NCBI GenBank assembly: GCA_009777315.1
Contig: WRMD01000001.1
Coordinates: 1-64,000 of the forward strand
Direction: 5' to 3'
Length of the DNA stretch: 64,000 bases
DNA from: Candidatus Saccharimonadota bacterium
GTDB taxonomy: Bacteria > Patescibacteriota > Saccharimonadia > Saccharimonadales > Saccharimonadaceae
The first letter of the stretch is position 1; each line of letters begins with the position of its first letter. Both the position numbers and the translations under genes were made by a program. Positions 36,701 through 46,531 of the stretch are shown here, in pieces. A model generated the notes under the pieces. The model was given only the letters and a program-made list of their open reading frames with translations, was not told where the DNA came from and did not search any database.

Positions 36701-37306
36701 GCGGAATGGCTAAGAGACAAGACGACTCCGGTGGCGGATCTGTTGGAGATCAGTGCGGGGACAAAGGTAACGGTGGGAGGGATACTGAAAAGTGCGCGCG
36801 CGATACTTACGAAGAAAGGGTCAAAAATGGCGTTTTGTCAGTTGGCGGATGCGCGAGGGGATGAGGTGGAGCTAGTGGTATTTCCGCAAGCGTACGAAAT
36901 GTCGGCAAATAAGATCGTGCAGGATGAAGTGGTGTTGATAAAAGGGAATGCTGAGCGACGAAGTGGTGAGCTGAAGATTCTGGTGGACGAGGTGTTGCCG
37001 CTTGACGAGAATACAATGGCGAATTATAAGGAGTCACCGGCGGTGGTGATGCGAAAAACGGCGGCGAAACGGGGGGCTGCTCGGGCGCCGATTCTGTATG
37101 TGAAGGTTTTGGATAGCGGTGACCAAGAAAAACTGCGGGAGCTAAAGTCGCTATGCGATAGGCATGCCGGTTTAGAAGAGGTGGTGATGGTGACCTATGT
37201 AGATGGAGCGAAAAAAGCGATGAAGCTGAAGTATAAGGTAGACGCGGAGGCTGCGAAACCGGCGCTAACGAAGCTACTTGGTCTCGGAAACGTAGTTATA
37301 AAATGA
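33737..37306 (+). CDS. dnaE: DNA polymerase III alpha subunit
   Basis: PHP domain FVHLHNHTHYSVLDG, VTDHGTMSG; GPGRGSAAGSLVAY, PDMDIDIQDTRRDEV; 1189 aa. Confidence 0.97.
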   Translation: MAKEAAGITAKDFVHLHNHTHYSVLDGLTKMPDLIAKVREMGMEAVAVTDHGTMSGCLDLYKTARAAGVKPLIGFEAYVAARTMEDRDPKLDRDIFHLTLIAMNEKGYQNLCALSTEANLRGLYYKPRIDHALMEKYSDNLICLSGCAGGEISEKLKVNDYDGAVKLAEWYKGLYGDRFYLEMQDHGHKEAPQFWETQRQINDYLKKIGEELDIPLVVTCDGHYLNPGDQDVHEILLAVGTGSNLSDEKRMSMREFRLELTDPKEIIKRWAKDCPEAILNTRRIAERCEDGYIELGRILIPKFPTPNGESEAEHLNELVYRGAVRRYELGDADKMTVVQCKKKLPKEVTDRLTMEMEVISRMGYYGYFLIVQDFINWGKNQGIIFGPGRGSAAGSLVAYCLNITDLDPLEYDLLFERFLNPDRISMPDMDIDIQDTRRDEVVQYCVEKYGEARVANICTFGKMMAKNAVRDVARVMEVPYAEADRLAKLVPDPVQGHHKPLKVSLEESAELRTEYENNQTSRQVIDYASQLEGTIRSHGVHACGVVIAPDDLVKFLPLEKAQKGVVATQFPMGDVEELGLLKMDFLGLKNLTIINSALRIIRKAYGTEIDLTTLSLKDEKTYELFQRADTTGVFQLESAGMKRYLRGLKASRFEDIVAMVALYRPGPMQFIDSFIARKHGKEEISYLHPGLESSLKNTYGILVYQEQFMQISKEWCGFTGGEADTLRKAVGKKKMDLMMQMEPKFIEGAMKVGGANEELAKKFWLDLVEFANYCFNKSHAACYALIAYWTAYIKAHYPDAFMAALMTADSGDTDRLAIEIDECRQMGLEVLLPDINQSYGEFAIVPKENKIRVALSAVKGVGAGLVEELCEERKQNGGYETISDFARRMPEKFNKKAWEALIMAGAFDEFGDRSDLLFSLEGIQAYAAKLRKEAASGQVDLFGSLGGEAALPEIEIKQAPIKHDENERLKWERELIGLYISANPMSKYAEWLRDKTTPVADLLEISAGTKVTVGGILKSARAILTKKGSKMAFCQLADARGDEVELVVFPQAYEMSANKIVQDEVVLIKGNAERRSGELKILVDEVLPLDENTMANYKESPAVVMRKTAAKRGAARAPILYVKVLDSGDQEKLRELKSLCDRHAGLEEVVMVTYVDGAKKAMKLKYKVDAEAAKPALTKLLGLGNVVIK

Positions 37307-37830
37307 TTCGGCGAGTGGTGCTGTATAATTTGCGATCGGCATATAACGTCGGTGCTATAATGCGGACAGCGGAGGCATTTGGTGTTTCGGAGATAATATG
37401 TGTAGGCACGACACCTTTTCCAAAGGTTGTAAACGATAAGAGGCTGCCGCATGAGATCGCGAGGGCGGAGAAGCAGATTGAGAAGACGGCGCTTGGGGCG
37501 AGTGAGATGCTAATAGTGAAACATGCGGCGGATGACGAAGGGATGATAGATATTTTAAGAGAAGGGTTGACAATCGTCCTTGAGCAAGGGGAGGGTAGCG
37601 TGGATTTAATGTCCGCTGCGTCCGATGTCGGTGACTGCCCTGCCCTAACCTTGATGGTGGGCGAAGAAGTGCACGGCATTCCGAGAGAGCTGATAAAGCG
37701 GATGCTAGCTCTAGATGGGCGGAACAAGCTGGTGGAAATACCGATGCTCGGGCGGAAGGAATCACTGAACGTATCGGTGGCGGCAGGAGTAGCTCTGCAC
37801 TGGTTTTCTTTGCAAAAGAGGGCCACCTAG
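37303..37830 (+). CDS. SpoU/TrmH family RNA methyltransferase
   Basis: LRSAYNVGAIMRTAEAFGV, MVGEEVHGIPRELI, IPMLGRKESLNVSVAAGV. Confidence 0.93.
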   Translation: MIRRVVLYNLRSAYNVGAIMRTAEAFGVSEIICVGTTPFPKVVNDKRLPHEIARAEKQIEKTALGASEMLIVKHAADDEGMIDILREGLTIVLEQGEGSVDLMSAASDVGDCPALTLMVGEEVHGIPRELIKRMLALDGRNKLVEIPMLGRKESLNVSVAAGVALHWFSLQKRAT

Positions 37831-37902
37831 GAGAGCGTAGATTAGTCAAAATACGAGAGTTAATCCTGATATTCTCGACAAAACATGATATACTTAAGCA
37901 GT

Positions 37903-39525
37903 ATGCATAACGAGGGTGAGGTTCAAGCCAAGCGACGAGAAAACGAAGAGCAAGCAACAGATAAGCGAGCTCAGATACTGGGCATCCCGTATTTGGATAC
38001 GCGACCGTTTGAGCATACGGTGAGCTTGGTTGAGGATTTTGAGCAGATTGTTACAAAAGAAGAGATACGAAGGGACGCAATTGTGCCTTTGTATTTGGGC
38101 GGGGCGGAACAGCCATGGGAGTTTGGGGTAACCAGCGCGACGCCAAAATCGCTGATTGCGAAGATGACGAGTGAATATCAGGAACGAGGCGATAAGATAC
38201 AGTTCTTCTTGATTTCAGAAAGTGGGTATAAGACATTGGCGGAGCGATATGACCCGCCAATGGACGTGCAATATGATGATATAAAGATCGCCGGCGAGGG
38301 GGACAGTGAGACATTGGCGGCGGTGAGCGCGACGTTGAATTCGGTGTCGGCGGATCGGATCTTTGATTTTTTGATTGACCAAGCGGATCGATTGGGTGCA
38401 TCGGACATTCATATTGAGAATCTACGCGAGATGATTCGGGTGCGGATGCGCGTGGACGGAGTGCTACACCCGGTAGCGAACTTGGATAGGGATCGATATA
38501 GGATTATTTTGGGAGAGCTATCAAGTCGGGCTAGCTTGTCGACCGCTGCGAAGACGCCGCAGTCCGGGCATCTACAAAAAGAGGTGGAGCGGAATGGCGC
38601 GCGGCATGTGTTGAATATCCGTATTGAGAGTATCCCGACGTTATTCGGGATGGATGCCGTGATGCGACTCTTTAACTTTGATGAGAGCTTGTTGAACATT
38701 GAGCTCTTGGGGATTTCAGAGAGTGAGCGAGCGGAGCTGGAAGAGATTATCTCACATCCGAGGGGTCTCGTGTTAATGGTGGGGCCGACCGGTTCGGGTA
38801 AATCGACGACGTTGTATAGTTTGATTAACGCGTTAAATACGACGGATAGGAAGATTATCACGTTGGAGGATCCGGTGGAGTATAGCATCACGGGGATTAG
38901 CCAGGTGCCGATTAGGACGAATGATGGCGGGTCGTTTGCGGATGGGCTGCGGTCGGTGCTGCGTCTTGACCCGGACGTGGTGATGGTCGGTGAGATTCGT
39001 GATGCGGATACGGCGAAGACGGCGATTCAGGCGTCAATTACGGGGCACTTGGTGCTGAGTTCGTTTCACGCGAATTCGGCGGCGGCGGCGTTTGCTAGGA
39101 TGATTGATTTGATTGGGACGAATCCGATTTTCGCGACGTCGGTACGCTTAGTGGTGGCGCAGAGGTTAGTGCGACGACTAGCGCCGAACAAGGAAATGTA
39201 CGAGCCGGATCAATCGACGAAAGATTATATAAAATCGGTGTTGGAGGGGACAAAACATATGCCGGATCTCACGACGCTAAAATTAGCCAAACCAGTGAAG
39301 AGTGCGGATTATCCGTTTGGGTATCATGGGCGATTTTGCCTGATGGAGCAACTGGTGGTGGATAGTCAAATCCAGACGTTTTTAGCGGATGAAGCGAGCG
39401 GCGGGACGGCCATGCAAATTGAGGCAACGGCAAGGAAGAACGGCATGCTAACGCTGCTACAGAAAGGCGTGCTTGCGGCGGTAAGCGGCGAGACAACGAT
39501 AGAAGAAGTAAGCAGGGTGATATAG
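37903..39525 (+). CDS. GspE/PilB-type secretion/type IV pilus assembly ATPase
   Basis: GASDIHIENLREMIRVRMRVDGVL, GPTGSGKSTTLYSLI, EDPVEYSI, LRLDPDVVMVGEIRDADTAKTAIQASITGHLVLSSFHAN. Confidence 0.94.
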   Translation: MHNEGEVQAKRRENEEQATDKRAQILGIPYLDTRPFEHTVSLVEDFEQIVTKEEIRRDAIVPLYLGGAEQPWEFGVTSATPKSLIAKMTSEYQERGDKIQFFLISESGYKTLAERYDPPMDVQYDDIKIAGEGDSETLAAVSATLNSVSADRIFDFLIDQADRLGASDIHIENLREMIRVRMRVDGVLHPVANLDRDRYRIILGELSSRASLSTAAKTPQSGHLQKEVERNGARHVLNIRIESIPTLFGMDAVMRLFNFDESLLNIELLGISESERAELEEIISHPRGLVLMVGPTGSGKSTTLYSLINALNTTDRKIITLEDPVEYSITGISQVPIRTNDGGSFADGLRSVLRLDPDVVMVGEIRDADTAKTAIQASITGHLVLSSFHANSAAAAFARMIDLIGTNPIFATSVRLVVAQRLVRRLAPNKEMYEPDQSTKDYIKSVLEGTKHMPDLTTLKLAKPVKSADYPFGYHGRFCLMEQLVVDSQIQTFLADEASGGTAMQIEATARKNGMLTLLQKGVLAAVSGETTIEEVSRVI

Positions 39526-39532
39526 GAGGCTT

Positions 39533-41173
39533 ATGAAGAATTATATTTACGCGTCGATGGAATTATATGACCAGACGAACGGGATTCGTGGTGGGGGTGG
39601 CTTAGGCGTTCTGGCGGCAGACATGCGACGAGCAGCAGACGAGGCGGATGTGGCGCTGACGTTACTGACGCCGTTTTATCCGTGGGAAGTGCACCAGAAA
39701 TTAGAGAATGGACAATTTTCAGATTACTACGTGGAGATTTTTCCGGCGGAGTTTGGCTATGAGCGACTGGGCGAGGCAGTGGTAGCGACGGCGTATGATG
39801 CGTCGGTGCGGCTGGAGGTTTGGCAGAAAGTATTCGGTAGCACGCGGATCTTGACAGTGTTTGAGCCGGATTTTGGAGAGTTGTATTCGGATGGTGGGTC
39901 AAGCGATCATCGGCTATATCAAGAGGTGGCATTGGGCTTCGGCGGTTGGCAGGCGCTGCGTTATGCAGAGATTGAACCGACAGTGTTGCAGCTGAACGAG
40001 ACGGCGACGTTCTTTTGCGCGCTGGCATGGCTAGATGATTTGGTGGCGGGCGGAAAAGAGTTCTACGCGGCGGTGGATTATGTTCGTAGGCATACGTTGT
40101 ATACAAACCATACGTTAGTACAGGCAGCGGAGAGCGAGTTTACGTTGGAGCAGTTCGTGCGGTTTGTGTTACCGAACTTACAGTGTCGGTCGGTGCAGCG
40201 ATGGTTGGTGCAACAGTTTGTAGACGGACGAGCGAAGTTATCGGGGTTGACGTTGGAGCTTTCAGGCAAGAGGAGCGGCGTGAGTAAATTGCATGCACGA
40301 GTGGCAGAGTACTATGACTTGAACGGCGATAAAGTGGAGTTTACGCCGGTTACGAACGGGGTGGACTTTGATTGGTGGACGGAGCCGAGGACGTTGAAGA
40401 TGCTGAAGAACGGCGGGGTGATTACGGAAACGGGTTTGCCGGGTAAGGAATATGCTGCGAAGATTGCTGAGACGCTTGTATCGAAAGATATTGAAGAATG
40501 TAAGGCAGCGGGCAAGAAGCAGCTGTATGAGATGCTGGAAGACCGATACGGGATTACGGGTTTGGACGAGAAGGCGGTGTTGTTTAACTTCAAAAGACGG
40601 TTTGTGGACTACAAGAGGCCATGGTTGGCGTTTCGGGATACGGAGCGGTTGGCGCGGATATTAAAAGAAAATAACGCGTACTATTTCTTGGCGGGGCGGG
40701 TGCATACCGGGGATGACGCTATGCTGGATCAGCTGAAGAAGATTTTGGTGCAGGTAGAAGAAAATGACGAGCTGAGAAGCCGAGTGTTTTACTTGGCGGA
40801 TTATGACGAGAAGGTGGCGGCGGCGTTGTCGGCGGGTTGTGATATTGCGGTGAATAATCCGATTGTGGGTCTTGAAGCCTGTGGCACGAGCTGGGAAAAG
40901 GATATATCGAACTTGCAGATTTTGGTGTCGACGCATGACGGTGGTGTGGCGGATATAACGCCGGCGGTGTATTTAGAAATTGTTGGCGAACGAGAAGAGG
41001 ACGAGGTAGAGTCGCTATATCAACAGATGGAAAGGGCGGCGAAGCTAGCGGCAGATCCGGAGGCGCGGGCAGAGCATCTGCAGCAGTTGATGATGGCGTA
41101 TTTGCCGACGATGAGTGCGACGCGAATGGTGGTGGAATACCTTGATCTATTGGGGATTAAGCACGATAAATAG
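39533..41173 (+). CDS. Glycogen/alpha-glucan phosphorylase-like glycosyltransferase
   Basis: GGGGLGVLAADMRRAADEADVAL, LNETATFF, LAGRVHTGDDAM, NNPIVGLEACGTSWEK...DGGVAD. Confidence 0.65.
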   Translation: MKNYIYASMELYDQTNGIRGGGGLGVLAADMRRAADEADVALTLLTPFYPWEVHQKLENGQFSDYYVEIFPAEFGYERLGEAVVATAYDASVRLEVWQKVFGSTRILTVFEPDFGELYSDGGSSDHRLYQEVALGFGGWQALRYAEIEPTVLQLNETATFFCALAWLDDLVAGGKEFYAAVDYVRRHTLYTNHTLVQAAESEFTLEQFVRFVLPNLQCRSVQRWLVQQFVDGRAKLSGLTLELSGKRSGVSKLHARVAEYYDLNGDKVEFTPVTNGVDFDWWTEPRTLKMLKNGGVITETGLPGKEYAAKIAETLVSKDIEECKAAGKKQLYEMLEDRYGITGLDEKAVLFNFKRRFVDYKRPWLAFRDTERLARILKENNAYYFLAGRVHTGDDAMLDQLKKILVQVEENDELRSRVFYLADYDEKVAAALSAGCDIAVNNPIVGLEACGTSWEKDISNLQILVSTHDGGVADITPAVYLEIVGEREEDEVESLYQQMERAAKLAADPEARAEHLQQLMMAYLPTMSATRMVVEYLDLLGIKHDK

Positions 41174-41211
41174 TCTGAGTCGGGGCAGAGAGTAGGAGAG
41201 CTACGAAAGGT

Positions 41212-41237
41212 AAGAGGATGGCGGGGGCCATCCTCTT
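41212..41237. terminator. Terminator-like hairpin between convergent genes
   Basis: AAGAGGATGGC-GGG-GGCCATCCTCTT. Confidence 0.7.
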
Positions 41238-41256
41238 GTGGGTCGGACGAGAGCCG

Positions 41257-42045
41257 TTAAAATCCAGCCTCCGGCTGGGGGGCCTCGGGCTGAGGCTGTT
41301 CGTCCGCAGTAAAGATGGGGACAAAGACCACAACTAGGTCGATGTCAGGTCGCCAAACGGCAATGCTCTGGGGGTGGTCACTGGTAGCCGGGAAGGTAAA
41401 GATTTGGTCCCCAAGTTCGACGAGGGGGAGGAGCATGCGTTGCTCAGCAAGATTGGTGGCGTCAACGATGGTGAGGGTCGGTTCGCTTTCCGGTAGGTCA
41501 AGAGTAGTTTCCAGTTTTTGCAGGGTGGTAAGCTCGACGGTGTCATTGCCGCCGGAGGTGTTGCTAGATGAATTGAAGAGGAAGAAGCCAAGAGCGACAC
41601 CAAGGGCAATACCGACGATGCCGACGAGGGCAATGGTGAGGATGTTTTTTTGTCCGCCGAGTTTGAGTTTGGTGCCGTTGTTTTGAGCGGCAAGGGTATC
41701 TTGAGAGACTCCAAAAGGCGTGCTGGTAGGAGTGGCCGGTTCAGCTTCGGCGGCTTGCGCAAAAGGATTGGGCGCTGCGGGAGCGATAGGATCGCTGACC
41801 GGGGCAGCAGGGAAATCAGCCGGAGCAGTGAGGTCAGGAGGGGTAGTGGAGAAATCAGAAGCGGTAGGAGTAGCTAGATCAGCAACTGGTGCGGCAGGTT
41901 CGGCTGCTGGAGTGGGAGCACTAGGGGCACCCGTTACTGGGTCCGCGGCTGGGAAGGGGTCGGATGTTGGCGGTTGGCTATTGATGTCTGTTCCAGCGGC
42001 TGCTGGCATCGCTGATGAGTCAGCGGAATTGCTATTAGTATCCAT
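41257..42045 (-). CDS. Pro/Ala-rich protein with one TM segment
   Basis: Low-complexity N-terminus, TM ILTIALVGIVGIALGVALGFFLF. Confidence 0.75.
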   Translation of the reverse strand: MDTNSNSADSSAMPAAAGTDINSQPPTSDPFPAADPVTGAPSAPTPAAEPAAPVADLATPTASDFSTTPPDLTAPADFPAAPVSDPIAPAAPNPFAQAAEAEPATPTSTPFGVSQDTLAAQNNGTKLKLGGQKNILTIALVGIVGIALGVALGFFLFNSSSNTSGGNDTVELTTLQKLETTLDLPESEPTLTIVDATNLAEQRMLLPLVELGDQIFTFPATSDHPQSIAVWRPDIDLVVVFVPIFTADEQPQPEAPQPEAGF

Positions 42046-42133
42046 ATAAGGAGTTTACCATAACCGATTTGTTAGTGCAAGAAAGCTGTGGACAACTATT
42101 GAAAAAAAGCTGGGAACATGCTATGATGAACAA

Positions 42134-43960
42134 ATGACAAAAGATAAAATACGAAATATCGCAATAATCGCGCACGTTGACCATGGCAAGACTACTTTGG
42201 TGGATGGGTTGCTTAAACAAAGTAATACTTTTCGAGCGAATCAGGCTGAGATGGCGAAGACGTTGATTATGGATTCGATGGATCAGGAGAGCGAGCGGGG
42301 GATCACGATTACAGCGAAGCAGACGGCGGTATATTATGACGGGCACAAGATAAATATCATCGATACGCCGGGGCACGCGGACTTTTCGGGTGAAGTGGAG
42401 CGGACATTGAACATGGCGGATGGAGTGCTTCTAGTGGTGGACGCGCAGGAAGGACCGATGCCGCAGACGAAGTTCGTACTCTCTAAGGCGTTGGACCTGG
42501 GATTGGTGCCGGTGGTGGTGATCAATAAGATTGATAAGCCGGCGGCGAGGATCAAAGAGGTGCTGGATGAGATTAGCGATCTGTTCTTGGAGTTGGCAAC
42601 AGATGATTCGCAATTGCTGTATCCGGTGTATTATGCGATCGCGCGAGAAGGGAAGGCGTGGAAGGAGATGCCGGTGGATGTGACGGCTTCGGCTGATCTT
42701 TTACCAGTGTTTGAAGCGATTATCAATGAGATCCCGGAGCCGACAGTTGATGAAGAGGCGACAAAAGGGTTGCAGATACTGGTGAGTGCGCTGGGGTATG
42801 ATACTTATATTGGCAAGCTGGCGATTGGGAAGATCACGCGGGGTAAGGTGAAGGCGGGAGAGACGGTCTCGGTGTTGGGCGTTGGTGGGAAGAACGAGAA
42901 GAACAAACTGGATAAAGTATTTACTTATCGAGGCTTGGCGCGTGAGGAAGCTGCGGAGGCTACGGCGGGAGACATAGTAGCGGTAAGCGGGGCGGCGAGC
43001 GCAACGATTGGCGATACTTTGGCGACGGGAGATACTCCGGAGATGTTGCCGACGATCGAGCTGGAGCCACCGACCATGAGCATATACATTGGGCCAAACA
43101 CTTCGCCATTGAAAGGTCGTGAGGGTGAGTTTACGACTTCGCGGCAGATCGCGGAGCGGCTGGAGAAAGAGCTGGAGACTAATATAGCGCTGAGACTGGA
43201 ACCGGAAGATTTAGGTTTTAAGGTGAGCGGACGAGGTGAGTTGCATTTGTCAGTGTTGATCGAGACGATGCGGCGAGAGGGGTATGAGATGGAGGTAGGG
43301 CGGCCGCAGGTAGTGTATCGGGATGTTGAGGGAGTGAAATCAGAGCCGGTAGAAGACTTATCAGTTGAGGTGAGCCCAGAGTTCGTTGGGGTGATCTCTC
43401 AGGAGCTAGGCAGGCGGCATGGAGAACTTTTGAACCAGGAGACGACGTCGACGGGGTCGATGCGATTTAGTTATGCAGTGCCGACGGCAGCGTTGATTGG
43501 GCTACGAAACGTGCTTTTGACGGCGACGAGAGGGACGGTGATCATGAGTTCGATTCCACGGGGGTACCAGCCGGTTGGTGCGAAGTACGCGGCGGAACGG
43601 AACGGGGCGCTTGTGTCGCATGAGAGCGGGATGGCGACGAGCTATGCGTTGGCGGCTTCGGAGGCGCGAGGTGAGCTGTTTGTGGGGCCGGGGACAGAAG
43701 TATATAGGGGGATGATTGTTGGGTTGTACAATAAGACCGGTGACCTTGATATAAATGTGTGCAAGGAGAAACAGCTGACTAACATGCGAAGTAAATCGAG
43801 CGATGGGACGGTGCAGCTGACGCCGCATACGCAGATGAGCTTGGAGCAGGCGTTGGATTTTCTGGCGGATGATGAGTTGCTGGAAGTGACGCCGAAGAAT
43901 TTGCGGTTGCGGAAACGAGAATTGGATCCGAACATGAGGAAACGGGCCGCTAAGAGCTAG
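42134..43960 (+). CDS. typA: GTPase TypA/BipA
   Basis: IAIIAHVDHGKTTLVDGLL, ERGITITAKQTAV, DTPGHADFSGEVER; TypA C-terminal domains. Confidence 0.96.
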   Translation: MTKDKIRNIAIIAHVDHGKTTLVDGLLKQSNTFRANQAEMAKTLIMDSMDQESERGITITAKQTAVYYDGHKINIIDTPGHADFSGEVERTLNMADGVLLVVDAQEGPMPQTKFVLSKALDLGLVPVVVINKIDKPAARIKEVLDEISDLFLELATDDSQLLYPVYYAIAREGKAWKEMPVDVTASADLLPVFEAIINEIPEPTVDEEATKGLQILVSALGYDTYIGKLAIGKITRGKVKAGETVSVLGVGGKNEKNKLDKVFTYRGLAREEAAEATAGDIVAVSGAASATIGDTLATGDTPEMLPTIELEPPTMSIYIGPNTSPLKGREGEFTTSRQIAERLEKELETNIALRLEPEDLGFKVSGRGELHLSVLIETMRREGYEMEVGRPQVVYRDVEGVKSEPVEDLSVEVSPEFVGVISQELGRRHGELLNQETTSTGSMRFSYAVPTAALIGLRNVLLTATRGTVIMSSIPRGYQPVGAKYAAERNGALVSHESGMATSYALAASEARGELFVGPGTEVYRGMIVGLYNKTGDLDINVCKEKQLTNMRSKSSDGTVQLTPHTQMSLEQALDFLADDELLEVTPKNLRLRKRELDPNMRKRAAKS

Positions 43961-44000
43961 ACGCGGTCTGTGCATGTTGGCAGGTGTGGTAGAATGAAGT

Positions 44001-44735
44001 ATGTGGCAGGTGGCTTTGACGGCTCTTGGTGTCGGACTGGTGAGTATGAGCTTGGCGGCAGCGGTGCTTTGGTTGCCGAAAATCGCGGATGAGATTCAGC
44101 AGTGGTTGAGTTTGATATTGATAGTGGTGCTGACGTATATCGTCGGCTTTGATTTGTTGCCACACGCTTTGGAGTATGGGGTCCCGATTTGGCAGGTAGC
44201 AGTTTGGGTGGTGGTGGGGGCCGCGGTGTTTGGGATATTGCAATGGTTGATGGAGCGCCGACATGAACATGGCGAAAGTAGGCGGAGCTTCCGCGCTAAG
44301 AAAGAGGCTGGGGAGCGAGAGCATCGATCGCAAGCGGGGGCGATATTCATAGCGGATGTGCTACATACTTTTATGGATGGGCTGATGATTGGTTTGGGGT
44401 GGCTGGCGGGTGCAGCTACAGGTTGGAGCGTGGCGTTTTCCGTGGTGGCGCATGAGGTGCCGAATAGATTCAATAACTTTATGGCACTACGGCGAGCGAA
44501 GATTCCGCGGGGAAGGATTATGTTGCTAGGCTTAGGGATAACGGCGGCAATAGTGATCGGCGCATCTTTAGCGTACATGGCGGGGGAAGAGTGGCGGTGG
44601 CTGGAAGATAACAGAGGGGTAATGTTGGCAGTGATGGGGGGATTCTTCTTAAACATTGTGGTACGTGAGGTGTTGATATTTGGCAAGATGGTGCGCGGGC
44701 GACAGGGGAAGAAAGGGACGAAGGCTCGATTCTAG
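44001..44735 (+). CDS. ZIP-family metal transporter-like membrane protein
   Basis: LHTFMDGLMIGLGW, VAHEVPNRFNNF motifs. Confidence 0.75.
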   Translation: MWQVALTALGVGLVSMSLAAAVLWLPKIADEIQQWLSLILIVVLTYIVGFDLLPHALEYGVPIWQVAVWVVVGAAVFGILQWLMERRHEHGESRRSFRAKKEAGEREHRSQAGAIFIADVLHTFMDGLMIGLGWLAGAATGWSVAFSVVAHEVPNRFNNFMALRRAKIPRGRIMLLGLGITAAIVIGASLAYMAGEEWRWLEDNRGVMLAVMGGFFLNIVVREVLIFGKMVRGRQGKKGTKARF

Positions 44736-44781
44736 TAGTGAAATATGCTACAATAGGGGCTACGATAACATAGGAAATACT

Positions 44782-45627
44782 ATGAAAGTTAAGCAAGCGA
44801 TTATCCCGACGGCGGGATGGGGAACGAGACGGCTACCAGTGACTAAGGTGATTGAAAAAAGTATGTTGCCGATAGGTAATAGGCCACTAGTAGACTATGT
44901 GGTGCAGGACTTGGCGGGTGCAGGCATAGAAGATATATATATTGTAGTGAGTGCCGGGTCGCGGCAGATTCAGGATTATTATGGGCGGAATGAGCCGCTG
45001 GAGAAGCATCTGATCGCGCAGGGTAAGGAAGATAGGATAGCGGCACTTAATACGGTTCCGGAGGGGGTGCGGTTGCATTTTATTGAGCAGCCAGATGACG
45101 GGAGGTATGGGACGGCGGTGCCGGTGGCGATTGTAGTGGAAGAGGCGCAACTGGAAGGGCCGACTTTTGTGTTTATGGGTGACGATTTTTTGTGGAATAA
45201 GGAAGGTGTGAGTGAGGCGGCGCGGATGCCGAGCGTGATGTTGGCAGATAACGATAGTGTGATACTTGGACAGAGAATGGCGGCGGAGGATATTGCGGGA
45301 AAAAAAGGTTGGATTGTTGAAGAAGACGGACGGTTAAAAGATTTTATCGAGAAGCCGGAGTTGGCGGAGATGGGCGGGGCGAAGACGGGACTCGCGAATA
45401 TCAGTAAGTATATAATGTCGGTGGAGTTGCTGCATCGGGTGGCGAAGTATGTGAAAGAGTTTGATGTGAGTGAGAATTCGCGGGGTGAGTATGAGATTAC
45501 GGATCCGGTCTACGAGCATGTGCGGGCAGGCGGGGTAATCAGGACGTTAGGGGCGAAGGCAGAGTATCTTGATGGGGGGACTGTTGAGGGGTGGTTGCAT
45601 GCTAATGAGACGGTCTTAAAGAGCTAG
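44782..45627 (+). CDS. galU: UTP-glucose-1-phosphate uridylyltransferase
   Basis: MKVKQAIIPTAGWGTRRLPVTKVIEKSMLPIGNRPLVDYVVQD. Confidence 0.93.
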   Translation: MKVKQAIIPTAGWGTRRLPVTKVIEKSMLPIGNRPLVDYVVQDLAGAGIEDIYIVVSAGSRQIQDYYGRNEPLEKHLIAQGKEDRIAALNTVPEGVRLHFIEQPDDGRYGTAVPVAIVVEEAQLEGPTFVFMGDDFLWNKEGVSEAARMPSVMLADNDSVILGQRMAAEDIAGKKGWIVEEDGRLKDFIEKPELAEMGGAKTGLANISKYIMSVELLHRVAKYVKEFDVSENSRGEYEITDPVYEHVRAGGVIRTLGAKAEYLDGGTVEGWLHANETVLKS

Positions 45628-45629
45628 CA

Positions 45630-45724
45630 GATTTCGTTGTCAGAGCTTCCGTTGCTCGTTCACGGTATGTTAAATACCGCTCATTCCGCTACTCAAGCCT
45701 TCCTTGAACTTCATCTAAATATAC
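45630..45724. repeat. Intergenic hairpin repeat, copy 1
   Basis: ATTTCGTTGTCAGAG...TTCCGTTGCTC...CGGTATGTTAAATACCG...TTCCGCTACTC; homologous to 55524-55655. Confidence 0.7.
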
Positions 45725-45735
45725 CGGGGCTTAAA

Positions 45736-46515
45736 TTATGGTTGTTCGGGGGTTGCTGGAGGTTCGCTAGTCTCCGTGGTTTCGGGAGTTGGTGCGGTCT
45801 GAGCGACTTCTTCGGGTGGGAGGAGGGGGTCTTCGGGTTCGAGCTCGTCGATGTCGTCGAGGCGATCTTTGAGGAATGAGGCGGCAGCCATGTCAGCAAG
45901 CTTGTTAATGAGCTCGTTATAGACGGCGTCTTTGGGTTGGTCGGCGTTGATAGTGGCAAGAATGTCAAGAGACTTGTAAAAGGTGAGGACGGGGAGGGTT
46001 TTATCGCGGAACTCTTCGAAGCGGCGTTCAAGTTTCTTGACGCTGGAATCGTCGGTGCGACCTGCGTCGCCTTCCGCGCGGTCACCGGTCATTTGTGCGG
46101 TTTCCCAGCGTTCGCGAACGTCGCCCTCACTGATGTTGAGGAGGATGACAGCCTTAAGTGGGTGCTTGTCTTCGAGGGCGTTAATGACATCGACTTCTTC
46201 GCCGTCCCAACGTCCGACAGCGCTCAGGACAAGGGGATAACCGTCTAGTTCAGGTGCGCTGAGGTAAGGGATGACGATACGGCGAAACTCGGACTGTGGG
46301 GTGAGCAGGCCGTCGCGGGTGAGATTCTCGTGAGCGTGCTTGGCTTCGTAAGCGCGTAGGATGGCGCCGGAGCTGAGGAACTTGCCGCCGATGTCTATGG
46401 CTAGTTGGACGCCAACAGTGTCTTTGCCGGCCATGGGTAACCCCATAATGTTGATTGACCCGCTACCGAGCCAGTCGCGAATCATCGCTAGCTTGCTAGT
46501 CATTGCTTCATCCAT
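45736..46515 (-). CDS. Adenylate-kinase-like nucleotide kinase
   Basis: INIMGLPMAGKDTVGVQLAIDIGGKFLSSGAILRA; NMP-kinase pattern. Confidence 0.75.
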   Translation of the reverse strand: MDEAMTSKLAMIRDWLGSGSINIMGLPMAGKDTVGVQLAIDIGGKFLSSGAILRAYEAKHAHENLTRDGLLTPQSEFRRIVIPYLSAPELDGYPLVLSAVGRWDGEEVDVINALEDKHPLKAVILLNISEGDVRERWETAQMTGDRAEGDAGRTDDSSVKKLERRFEEFRDKTLPVLTFYKSLDILATINADQPKDAVYNELINKLADMAAASFLKDRLDDIDELEPEDPLLPPEEVAQTAPTPETTETSEPPATPEQP

Positions 46516-46531
46516 GTGCTATCATTGTACC